From Anisus vortex (Eukaryota > Mollusca > Gastropoda > Planorbidae): a stretch of DNA of 64,000 nt. The notes under the pieces were generated by a model. It ran no database searches and was not told where the DNA came from. It saw only the letters and a program-made list of their open reading frames with translations. The translations under genes were made by a program, and so were the position numbers. Below, piece after piece: positions 35,626 to 48,300 of this stretch. The stretch covers positions 39,266,886 through 39,330,885 of the forward strand of contig OX421492.1 of assembly GCA_949126835.1 (NCBI GenBank), written 5' to 3'. Every line of letters starts with the position of its first letter. The first letter of the stretch is position 1.

Positions 35626-37295
35626 ATCGCAGAAATAATTTCAATAAGCTTTTCTTAAAAAAAAAAAAAAAAGACGGCGGAGAAAAAATACATCTGGACT
35701 TACAAAACTTGAATAAACTTTACATTTGCAATACCTTCTTTCATAGATATAAAAATATATAAGGGAATTATAAATTATCTTCACTATTTGGTTGTATAAG
35801 AATAATATGGTTTTGTTTGTTTTAAAAATTCGGTTTCGCATTATCAAACTTTTGACCTTGATGCTAAGGTGGAGCCTAAACTGCAGTGACAGTGCAAATA
35901 ACTACGTAATATTTGTCTATTGTTGATAGCTCGTTGTTAGATTTCATGACGAGAGATAAGGGTCTGTTTGCACATGTTTTCCCTGTTATCGTCCATTCAA
36001 AAGATACGAAATGTCAGAAAACGAACTCAAAGACCCTACTTTATTTTTTTTTACACCCCCCCCCCCCCCCCCCAAAAAAAAATATATAGATGTACCATCG
36101 CAAAAAAATCGTATTGTTTAAAGTGTATGAAAAAAAAACAGCAACGCAGATTTGACCCCCACCCCGTTTTTCTCTTCAGTTAAATTAAAAGACTGATTTG
36201 AAAATTTCCGTCTGATTTAAATCCAAACCACGTGCACCAATCTTGTCGAAGAGCACATTACCACCCATATTCCCACCTCCCTTTATCTCCTTCTTGTATT
36301 TGTCTGTCTGTTTATCTATCCATCTATCGGTCTGCTTATCTGACAGCCTGCCTACCTAACTAGAAGAGTCTTATCTGCCTGTCTGTCTGTTTATTTAACT
36401 TTAAAATGTTTGATGCAATATATTTTCATTTCATTGCATTAGCGTGAGGCAATTTGCAAAAGTACAATCCGTGAATTTTTTTTTTTGAATTTTGAATAGT
36501 GAACAACTTGTGCGATATAGCAGACCTTCATTCACTCATTTCAACCTTAGATCTAAGAAATACATTTAGCCTGCATAGCCATTTCTCCAAAATATACTAA
36601 AATTTTTATTAATCTTCGTACCAACTGCTAGAATTACATTAACGCATTTCTTCTAGATTTTTGTTTAGCCATTTGTTAGAATACCACCCAACCTTTTTAT
36701 CACGGTAGAATTTAATGCATAAGCTTATATTTTACACACTGTTAGAATTATATTCCCCATTTGATAATATTTTATAAATGCAGTCAGCAGATGTTGTTAA
36801 AATTCTACTCATAATTTCTAGTATATTATTATAATATCCAATACTCCATATTAAGCAATAACTGTTATAATTCCATTCATTCTTTGTACTATGTTATAAG
36901 CTTAATTTGTGTAGATCTATATTTAATCATAGTAGGATATAATTTAATTAATTTTTTTTTTTTTTGGAAAGGGGCGCGCGGGCTCTGAACAATAATAATT
37001 GAGCGTGAAAGACACACAACTGTCCTTAGTGTAACTTTCAAATTTAGGTTCATTTTAAATATTTTTATTTGCACTATTTCTGATAACTGAATTCGGTTGA
37101 TAAAAACTACAGTCATCTTATATCGTTTCGTGCGTACCAAACAATACTCAAGAAATTAATGCATGTACGCTTTAAAAGTAAACATACTAAACATACTAAC
37201 TGACAGAAGCACTTATGCAGACCCAATGTTCTGGAATAAATAACCCGTATTCCTGTTAGTCAAAAATTATTGGTTAGTTTAGTATCTGGACTTTG
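35626..37295. other. AT-rich spacer upstream of the secreted-protein gene
   Basis: Holds a C run at about 36,056-36,073, a degenerate CTGT/TATC microsatellite at about 36,300-36,400, and between 36,620 and 36,880 several loose repeats of a TTAGAATTA/TATTCC motif at irregular 35-70 bp spacing. No gene is seen. Confidence 0.4.
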
Positions 37296-37302
37296 GATCT
37301 GG

Positions 37303-37313
37303 TATATATAAGG
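37303..37313 (+). promoter_or_regulatory. TATA box of the hemocytin-like gene
   Basis: TATATATAAGG lies about 30 bases before an initiator-like TCAGTCC (near 37,327-37,333) and about 150 bases before the signal-peptide ATG at 37457. The position fits a classic TATA promoter giving a 5'UTR of about 125 bases. Confidence 0.6.
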
Positions 37314-37456
37314 CTTTTGCGCATAATCAGTCCACCAGAAAAGGGTGGAAATAACCTGTTCACCTGTTTCTATACCAATTTAAATAGTTTAATTCAATTC
37401 TGCTGCCACTAAATCGTTGACGTGCATGCTTTGTTTCTAAAGCAAAGTAGTCATCA

Positions 37457-39343
37457 ATGATGGCATCAAAGGCCTTCGTGAAGGCTTTTTGCCTAGGTGT
37501 GATAATCACCGCGTCTTTAACGGATGCCAGGTAAGAATCGACCGAAATAACTTTATGTTTTTCCAAACAGCTGTATTTTTGCCCAAGGATTAACTTAATA
37601 AAAAATATAAGGGCACGAAAAAAGTGAGAGACAAAAGAGCACACTAAAATTATTGTTGCGCTCATACTTTTGACTGATCTAGAGAGAACAAAACAACTTA
37701 CATAAAAAACACTTTACTCATAGCGCTATAAATTAGCCTAGATTGTTTCTATATTAATTGGCCTTAGATTTTCAGTTGATTGTAGGTGGCTTACCGTTTC
37801 ACATCTTCAGCGCTTTGAGCACTTCATCATGCATTTTGTTCTTATCTTATAAGTTTACAGAAGTTCCTTCTAGATAGAAGATTATTACGTCCTCTAGGCC
37901 CAAAACTCCTGCAGGGCGACAAGGATCCGTCGGTGGGAGGGATAGAACCCGCGACCTGTCACCTGGTTTTTTGTTGACAGTCCGGTGAACTAACCGCTGG
38001 ACCATACTGTGACAGTATGAGATACATTGCATTCCCATCCCCATGCAATGCTTGACAAACCCATCGTAATCCACCAAAAACAACAACAATAGCAACAAAC
38101 AAACAGGAACAACAACTGTTGAAGTTTGATTTTGAAAGTATTTTTAAAACAAAAAAACGAATATTAATATTTAATGCTTTAAAAAGAGGACCAGCTTTGT
38201 TCCTTACTTCTATACTTCCTTACCCTAGCTAGAGTGAACGTTAGCTTAAGCAAGTTGGCTGATAAAAAAAAAACTGTCATATATATATCTTAATATCTCA
38301 TCAGTTGGGCCCTTACAATCGGCATTTAATTGTGACAATAGGCATCATTCGCATTAAACAATATACGCCGATCCTCAGTTTTAGTCTAGCGTCGCATTAT
38401 GATACGCGTTTTTAAATGCTGACAAATTAGTGTGTTTGTTTCCCGACATGCACCCCCATTCCATGACCGATTGCAACTTGAGAAGAATAAATAGTACTAA
38501 TGTGAATTAATTCTTTCATATGGAATAATAATGTTATTTTTTTCTAAGCTTTTGTCTTCTTGAATATCTTATTTGTTTCTTTTCTTGTCTTTGAATGTGC
38601 CGCTGACAATGTTTTGGGACTCTTGTTAGTGAACGATGTGTTATGCCATAGACTGGACAGGGGAGATTAATGCTAAAGACAAATGCAAGCGCGACTGTTA
38701 TAGTCAAACCAGCACATTCAATTAGATAATACCCGATCGCAGGACCGGCTCTAGGGTTTTTTGACGCCCTAGGCGAAAACAAATTCTGCGCCATCATTAA
38801 AGTGCCTTCGGCGGGGAGAAACTGAGTAGGCCTAGCCTAGCCTACTGTTAGGGCATACTTTCCTCTTTTCTAAGACAACTTATATGAAATAGGCCTACCC
38901 TTTCGCCTATGCTAGTATACTATAGCGCGTAGAAGTACTAAACTTTAATTTAGTTTATATTTTTTAATCTCCAAATTAAAATTATGCGCCCCCCCAAATG
39001 TTGCCCCTAGGCGGCCGCCTAGGTTGCCTTTATGGATGAGCCGGCCCTATCCGATCGTTCAATAAGTATAGGCCTAGCATTTACATTTAATTTGTTTTAC
39101 TTGTTTCCTCGGCTGTGGAGTTATAATTAAAACTAGTGGACGATAAACATCTACAACCACGTGTTGTTCAGTAAAAGTAGGCAGCTACTATTAAACCCCT
39201 ACGTAAAATTTTTTTACAAAGTTAACATTTAAATTGTGATAGTTTGATAAAGAAATAGGCCTAATTATTACATTCTATAACTCATGTCTTTATGTATATT
39301 AGGTCCCCAAATTACAGACGACAGAAACGAGTTGCCACCGACG
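37457..39343 (+). CDS. Signal peptide and basic propeptide (exons 1-2)
   Basis: Exon 1 encodes 24 residues with a Lys-containing start, a hydrophobic core [11 protein letters not shown] and a small-residue end TDA. Two ATG codons stand in tandem at 37457 and 37460. The codon for Arg25 is split AG|G to exon 2, which encodes [18 protein letters not shown] is a furin-type dibasic site, so residues 25-34 may be removed. A 101-codon open frame on the opposite strand (37360-37665) is a shadow of this exon. Confidence 0.8.
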
Positions 39344-42300
39344 GTAAGTAGGATCATTAGGCCTATTATTTCAATTCTAGGCATTAATAATATATTTGTA
39401 GACCTGTTCATATAAAACATTGCATATAAATAAGGAAAGTGATTGTGAGAAGATACAAGAAGAAGAAGAAGAAGAAGAAGAGAGAGAGAGTTACACAATC
39501 ATAGATATTTACGCGTTGAAAATAATAAATTCCCTTTAATATTAATTTTAAACCATTGTTTTCAATGTGTATTATTTGTTATTTCCCTTTTATACCACTT
39601 TTAATGTACTAGGTCTATGTTCAATGCAATAGGCTATAATATTTGCTGTTTCTCTTTTAGAATTTTTTTTATCCAGTCTTTTCAATACGAAATATTTGTT
39701 ATTTTCCACATAAATCCCCTTTGAATAAAAAATATTCTGAGATGTTTCTCTATATTTGTGCATAGCTTGCCCTACACCAACGCCACCACCCAATGGAGAA
39801 GTTTCCTGCGATTATTCCGATGCCCTGCAGCTTGAGATGTAAGTTTGGCCATTTCTATTACTTTTCAGACAGGCTATGATAAAAGAAAAACTGGCTAGTA
39901 TATCGATTTTTTCATTCGACATAATTTGGAGTGTCTCTTAATACACCACACAAAGTCACATTAGCACTGGTTAAACTAGAAATAGAACAAAAAAAAAACA
40001 TTTGTAATGCTGCATTATTTTTAGCATTTTAATAAAAATATTTATAATTTATTGGGACAAATCATGCACAGGATTTGATACTATTCTACAGTCCGTAAGT
40101 TAGAATTTACAAAGGCTCCTCAGGTTCAGGTGTAATGCAGGGGTGGAGCACTAAACCCCCTGCCTGCGACATTCGCCATGCATTTACATATAATATACAC
40201 AATAGTACACAAGCTAGATTGTTAACCTATGCCTCCTATATTTGTGGTTTCTCATGGTTGTGCTGTGGCCAAGCTATGGTGTTAGTAGTAGGTATATATA
40301 TTTGGGTGTATATATATTTCCACGCCTAAAGCTTTTTCTTGGTCTGAATTGCTGCATCATATTGCATAGGCCTATGATTGAAATAACAACAGTTCCTTAA
40401 ATACTCATCCACAAGATTTAAATCGAAATATGAGTTATAGAAACTTTCTCTCTACCCCGATCAGCATCAATCCCTACGATGAACTACAAAATAACAATTC
40501 TTGCTTGTCCTAATTAGCCCACTATATACTGTAGCCTACTCAGTGCGCTCACAATGGGAAAAGAGTAGATGGGGCATATGCCCGGGGCGACACTTCTGGG
40601 GCGGCAAATATAGTCTAAATATAGCACTAAACAAAGCAGATACAGTATGCAAGGGGGCGTCGCTGAAACTTTTGCCCTGGGGCGCTACATAGGCTTGTGT
40701 GGGCTCTGCTGTACTACCGGTCATCCACGTACTAGGTTTGGCGAGAGAGGTATTGTGGCACATTTTGCTTCCTCTCCACTGAGTCTCGATTCTCGGATAC
40801 GCAACCGGGAAGGGGGGGGGGGGGGGCGTCCATCCATGCGTTAGCCAATCGGTGTAGGCCTACTCATAATGGGAGCGCATCTGTGGCTTACACCACTTAC
40901 ACCCTTTACCAGCTTTGAGGCCCATGGGTCACGACCATATTAATATTATATTGGTGTGATACAGCTCTAGTAGGTGTACAAGTTGTCCTTGATCGCAAAA
41001 TGTTAAGCTACATGTCACTGCTCTAGCATATAGATCTATAGGCATAATGACACAAATCCCGACAGAGGCTTGCAAAGACATTTGTCACAAAAATGTGTGC
41101 ATTTTTTATTTATTTTTATTCTCCATAGCCTTAGCTCCTTCTATAAAGAAGATTATCGCGTCCTGTTCATCCGTGGTCCGAGTTTAGTTTTGCATTTTTA
41201 TTGATGTTTTAAATGATGTTAAGTTACTGGTTTTCCTGGTTTGTTCAGGCAACCCATTCCATGCCCGAATGCCACTCGGGAAGAAAGAGAACTTATATGC
41301 ATTTGTTCTCGCATAGGGAATAAGGAAAGTGTTTTTGTCTTTATGTTAATCTGAGCTTTGCAACAGGTTGTTATTGGGTTGTATTTCTAAATTAGAGTTT
41401 AATTTAATGCCTTATGTATTATTACTACTTTACTCTTTGCCTTCTGTCCTCTAGTGCTTCTAGGGTTAGTGATTTGACTAATGGTGTAACTCTTGTCAGA
41501 TGAGAATATTCACTAGTTATAAACCTTGCAGCTCTTTTTTGAATTTGTTCTATTTTTTTTATGTTTTCTTTAGTTGATGGGTCCCATACAGATCCGTTTG
41601 AATGGGAAAGTTAACATTAACAACCGCTTTTTTTTAAAATAAATATTTCGACGTATTTTACGCCTTTGAGACCCTCTGTACGGTCTTAGGCACAATTTAA
41701 AAAAAAAAAAACGTTTGACTAAACATTTAACAATTTTTTATTTTTTAACTTTAAGGAGAGTAAAAAAGAAAATTGGTAAACTTGGTAAATAGAGTTATGT
41801 CCCTTCTGGAGTTTCGGGCAAAACATTACAACTCGGACACCCAGTAGGCCTATCAAAATCTGAGCATTTTAGTTCGATATTTCGTTAAAATTACCGAAAG
41901 TGTCCGAGAAATAGGTAGATCGAGGTAGATCTATAACTTTAAGAAGCGTAGACTATATTTTTGTTTTTAGGTCTAGACTAGGCCTAGGTCAATCTTCCCA
42001 GGTCCCAGGGAATCCCTCTCCGTCGTCTCTGACTCTTCAGTTCATACTATAAAAGTATAATAGGCATACACCATGGGCATTACTCATCAATTACATAGGT
42101 TATATAATATATATATAGGCTAACAATAATAACAATTGTTACAATTTGAATAGGATATGTGATATATATAGTAATATAGTGACTGATTAGTCTCCGTATT
42201 ATTATTTTATAATATTATAATATTATTATAATTATTATTATAGGCCTAATATTAGTCACAGTAATAGCCTATATTTATATTATTATATAGTATATAGGGC

Positions 42301-45300
42301 CTAATAAATATAGTATAGACTAGTAGCTAAGTTAAGTAGTCGCATCAAATCACTTAAACTTTATTTTATCTGGTCTAGTCTGGGTAATAGGTATTTTATG
42401 TAGGCAATAGGGCTATAGTCTACTAAAAAAACTTAAATATTTTGGCATATCTGGTCCCTTACATCAGTGGATTCAGGACTTTCTTATAGGCAGAGAACAA
42501 ACAGTGATAATAAATGGCTCTAAGTCATCACCAATAACTGTAAACTCAGGAGTTCCACAAGGAACTGTTCTAGGACCCCTACTATTTCTAATTTATATTA
42601 ATGATCTGCCAAATTGCATCAACACAGGAACAAAAGTAAGATTATTTGCCGATGATTGCATAATTTATAGAATAATAAAGACAGGAAAAGATAGTGAACT
42701 CCTACAAAAAGACCTAGATGAACTACAAAAATGGGAATCAAACTGGAGTATGTCTTTTCACCCAGAAAAATGCCAACTAATAAGGGTATCCAAGAAAAAG
42801 AAACAAATAATAGCAAACTACTTCATTCATGGTAAAGAACTAACTCAAACTAACAATGCTAAGTATCTAGGAGTAATAATAAATGATAAGTTATCTTGGA
42901 ACCCTCATATTGATGAAGTAATAAAAAAATCAAACAAAACTTTAGGATTCATAAAAAGGAACTTTTACAAATGTAATAAGAACATAAAACTAAAATGCTA
43001 TCTTACATTAGTTAGGCCTATACTAGAATATGCAGCATCTGTATGGGACCCATCAACTAAAGAAAACATCAAAAAATTAGAACAAATTCAAAAAAGAGCT
43101 GCAAGGTTCATAACTAGCGAATATTCCCAATTAACAAGAGTAACACCATTAGTCAAATCATTAAACCTAGAAACACTAGAAGACAGAAGGGCAAAGAGTA
43201 AAGTAGTAATAATACATAAGGCATTAAACTCTAATTTAGAAATACAACACAATAACAACCTGTTGCAAATCTCAGATAAATATAAAGATAGAAACACTTT
43301 CCTTGTCCCTTATGCGAGAACAAATGCATATAAGTACTCTTTCTTCCTGAGTGGCATTCGGGCATGGAATGGGTTGCCTGAATAAACCAGGAAAACCAGT
43401 AACTTAACATCATTTAAAACATTAATAAAAATGCAAGACTAGACTCGGACCACAGATGAGCGTAGGACGCAATAATCTTCTTTATAGAAGGAGCGTCTGT
43501 AATGTATAAGATAAGATAAGATAGTCTTAAAAGTTAAGTCACAGACTCATAGCGGGTTGCCATGGCATACATCCAGTTTTGACAGTGGTAGGCTATTTCA
43601 GTAGGCTATAGGGTCTGTATAGGCCTAGGCCTAACTGCCTAACAATCATTAACAATGCACTTTATGTAGGCCTACTGCCTACTGTATTAGGATACACCAC
43701 TTTTCTCATTGATTGGGATACCCGGGGAGGTAGGCTCAAGGATGGGAAAGTGTCTAACAGCTATCTGTTAATACTAATCCTGTAGGCTTTAGAATAGATC
43801 TATAATTATAGGGCTTAAATACTTAAATAGTAGGCTAGCTATTTGTATAAGCTAGAGTTAGGGTAAACATAGTAATAGAAGTTATAGGGTAGGTCCAATA
43901 GTCTGGTAAAGTATATTATATAATCAATAGAATATAGTCTATTCTATACTATAGTGTCACTAAAGCCTATTGGCCTTTAACCTTAATATATAAGCAAATG
44001 GGAAACAAATATATTGATAAAAACCATTATCTGTTTGTAATATGTCATAGCTGTGGGCTTATCTAGGCACTACCTAGTCTAGCATATGTAATGAACATTA
44101 ATTTTAGACCTGTATTTCATAATGTATAGTTACTAGGATTGGCTTGGCTAGGCCTATAGTTTAGAGTAGGGCCTATTTAAAAAAAAATATAATGCTGCAT
44201 GTTTATGATATGTATAATAATACATTTTTATTATACAATTTAGATTCTGCACAATTACATGCCAAACGGGATACAAATTTGCTGGAACTGATACAAAAGA
44301 TTTTGGGTTTCCATGTGATGTAACCACTGGCTTCTATGACCAAGTGACTACACCTAACTGCATTGGTAAGAGTTTTTAATGAACACATCAAATTTAATTA
44401 CAGCTATCAATTTAAAAATCCTTTTTTTTTGTTTATTTTCTCTGTCAAAATTTGTAAATAATGAGAAAAATATTACAATAAAAGAAAAATAAACTTCATA
44501 TTTTATTTTATTTGTTTTTTAATAAAGCTAACTGTGACCCACCATGTTTGAATGGAGGCAAATGCACAGCACCCAACACTTGTCAGTGTACCTTTCCATA
44601 TTATGGAGAACAGTGTTTGCACAGTAAGTATATATCTATATACAATATAGGGCCTTAAGTATGGATATTGATATTTATTCAGGTATGTAAAATGTGGATG
44701 TTTTACAGTTGTTGTGAGCGGTACAAGGTTAGTCTTAAACAACTGTAATAGTTATTCTTCTTATGCATACTGCCAGATGCCTACCTTTTACAATTATAAT
44801 CACATTTTAAAAACAATAAAATAAAACAAAAAGTTTCATTTTAAACCGGTGTAATTGTAGGAACTTTAAATAAGTAAACACTTTTTGTTCATAGGTCGAC
44901 AGCTTTGTACCAATACAGTTGCTCCAAGATTCGGTACCTTGGAATGCCAATCAAACCCTGATGGAGGCAAAGATTGTGTTCCACAGTGTCTGCCAACTTT
45001 TACTTTTGAAAGGGAGCCACCTGCAAAGTATGTCTGTAGTAAAAATGGTACATGGACACCTGACATGACTTTAGTACCAGACTGCATTCAAGGTTAGGCT
45101 TAATTTATTTTAGCTTTTTTTAAATTTTTTGTTTTTAAAATACTTTACTATTTTATACTTTTACTCTCTATTCTCTTATTAGTAATTGAAATTGAAAATA
45201 CCATACTGATTTATTAAAAAAATTATGAAAGATACAAGAATTTTAAACCAGATTATGTAAAAGGATACAATATTTTTTAAAGCTTATGAAGAATAGTTGA

Positions 45301-48300
45301 TGAGTAGATTAAGGGATAGTCTATAATATTTACTGAAAAATAAAACAACACAGACAAAAAATCATGAACTGTTCACTAGATTTTACTGCCATCAAGTCCT
45401 TTTACATCTCATTACAGATGTTGAAAAATATTTAAATGATTATTACAAATTCACAATTTTTAATTTACTATAAACATTTTTTTTATTCTAGTGATTGATC
45501 ACCCAACAACAGCAGCCAGGACTATAACACCAGGTAGGTCTAACATTTTATGTCTGAATTGTCTTGAACTACTTTTCAAATTTATTTTTTTTAAATAAAA
45601 GTTAGTTTCTTACACTAAGTCCATCAACATCGTGATATAATATTAAAATAGTATTAGAATAAAAAAAATTTGTTTTAATGAACTTTATTTGAAATAAAAA
45701 TCGTTAATGAATTATTAATGGCTATTTTATTATATAGTTGGACAAATCTCAAGTGATGCAATGTGTGGAGCATGGGGTACAAATCATTACAGAACATTTG
45801 ACAATAAAGTCTATACGTTTGATGTAAGTAATGATTGACAGTCAAATAATTATTGATTAACCTACTTACTATTTTGTTTGTAATCAAACGTTTCTTTTGT
45901 ATAGGCATAGACCATTATTCAGAAATCACCATTCACTGCCATCTTGGGTTTATCTTTCTATTTGGCTTTTGCTGTAGTCCATTTTTTAATTGTCTGAGTC
46001 CAAGCTTCCTACACCTTATGCTTTTCAGCCTTTCTCTTTTCATTTTTCCCTAAGTGTTTCATGCTGGGAATCGCCTATGATGTTAAAATGAGAGGTTGAA
46101 ATAAGTGTTTTTAGCCTCTCCTTTTACAAAACAACAACCCTTGTCCCTTACATTTCTAAATTTTGAATGAGGATATTCAATTCTATTGACAGGGCCCTTG
46201 TCGCTATGCACTGGTGTATGTACCAAATCAATTTGAGATTATTGCCAGAAATAAACCAAATTGTGCATCTGCATGCAGTAAGGAAATAGACGTTTACCAG
46301 TCTGGAAATAAAATATCACTTGCTGTTGGATCCAGTGGTCCTGAAATCAAATGGAATGATCAAGTAATGTGTATTTTCCAATCTAAAATAAAAAAAAGTT
46401 AAAATAATTTGAAAAAAACATAAATAAATATATAAAAGTTGTAATTGAAATGTATGCTTTTAATTGTCAATATTTTAGCCAATGGCAATCCCAGGATTTA
46501 AAGAAGGCACTGTGTTTGAAAAAGTTGGTGGCTACATTACATTCTCCAGTAACCTTGGTTACAACATTAAGTGGGATGGAAAGCAGTCGGTATTTATAAA
46601 GGTAATAGACGCAAAAGTTTCATTTTGGTTTCAGTAATTTTAACAATTTTTAGACAAACGAAACATATTTTTTGTCTATAATGTGTTGCATTTTTGTTTA
46701 GTTAATACAACTTGTACCATTTTTAGTTGACAATTAAAAGTTAAAGAACTTTTTTTTCATTTGTATAAATTAAGGTTTCTGACAATCTGAGAAGTAGAAT
46801 TACTGGTCTGTGTGGCAGATACAATGGTAATGTAAGCGATGATTTTGAGACCCCAGCTGGAGCATTGGTTTCCTCTGCATCTACTTTTGGTGCTAGCTGG
46901 AAGAGAAATGAGCCTGGCAATGGTACATATTTAAGTTTAAATTTTTGATACATGCTTTTTTAAGTAATGAAAAAAACAACTTACAAATTGTAAGTTCTTT
47001 AGGGAGTACTAAGCTAGCTAGTATAAAAATGTATTTCATAAGTTTTAATTGAAATAACTCATTCAGGTATTGTTTAGAACAATAGTTCTTAGTTGCCTAA
47101 GATTTTTCATCTCTAAAATTTTTGTTAATTATTTAACAAAAAACAATGTTTTACTATTTAAATATTACTTTTATTTTGTAATTTATTGTTTACTTATGTT
47201 TTTACTAATATTACAATGATTTTCTTACATTTATTGTCAAAGAATGCTTTTTACATTTTAGTCAAATGAGAATAATAGAATAAATTTAACAAACGAACTC
47301 AAAATGACTTATGAAAATTGTGAAATTTAATTTTTTAGTTTGTCCTGATGCACCACAAAAAACTGGATGTGATGCTCAAACTCCAGATATTGTTTCAAAA
47401 GCTAACAGTGCTTGTGGTGCCTTATTAACTGATGCAGCTTTTCTTCCATGTCATGCGGTAAATCAGTTGTTTATATACAGAACAAAAAATGCTTATTAAA
47501 AAATCTTTTAAAATAACTTTAAAAACTGTTTTTCACAAAGTGATATTCAGCAACTTGAATGGTTTCCCATCAATAAAAATATTACTTTAATGAATCTTAT
47601 TCAAAACTATTAATTATTCATTATACAGAAAGTAGACCCAGCACAATTTGTTGAATCTTGTAAAACTGATTGTTGCAACGCAGCTGGTGATGGTTCCTGC
47701 ATGTGTGACACCATGGAAGCCTACTCACGCTCATGCATGGACAAAGGAGTGAAACTGATTTGGAGAACTCAGGGTCGATGTGGTATAAAATCTTTAGATT
47801 CATTGTTATCTAATTTAAAAAATAAAATTTGCGTGTCTTTATATATTAAAGGTTTAAATAAAAGGTAATATTGCACCTCATATACCCCAAAACTTATTTA
47901 GTGCATGTTTTAAATGAATGCTGTATAAATCAGAAAAATATTTAATAAACAGCAATATGATTTTTTAAAAACTTATTATTGATTTGTTAAATGCATAATT
48001 TTTAAATTTCAAATAGTAAATATGTAAATATTTGAAATGTACTTTCAGAAATTTCCTGTCCCAATGGTAGGGTTTATAAAGAATGTGGCAGCTCATGCGT
48101 TAAAGATTGTACCAATGTAAACTCTATCTGCACTGATACAACCTGTGTTGATGGATGCTTCTGTCCAGATGGACAAGTACAACATAATGGAAATTGTATT
48201 CAGACCACCGAGTGTCCTTGTTTGAAAGCTAACCTGCAATATAAAGAAGGGGATGTAACCCCAGAAAAATGCAATAACTGGTAAGTTGAATTATCGGTAT

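Noticed and set aside
35968..36183. Small plus-strand frame with a Pro run
   Set aside because: Created by a C run and poly-A; no splice sites or domain support it.
37360..37665. 101-codon minus-strand frame that looks like a membrane protein
   Set aside because: It lies opposite the signal-peptide exon and promoter of the hemocytin-like gene; the sense strand gives a good signal peptide, a donor and a matching splice phase.
42504..43385. Host gene for a reverse-transcriptase-like protein
   Set aside because: It is a 5'-truncated LINE with a 3' tail repeat and a premature stop, in an intron, with a second copy nearby.
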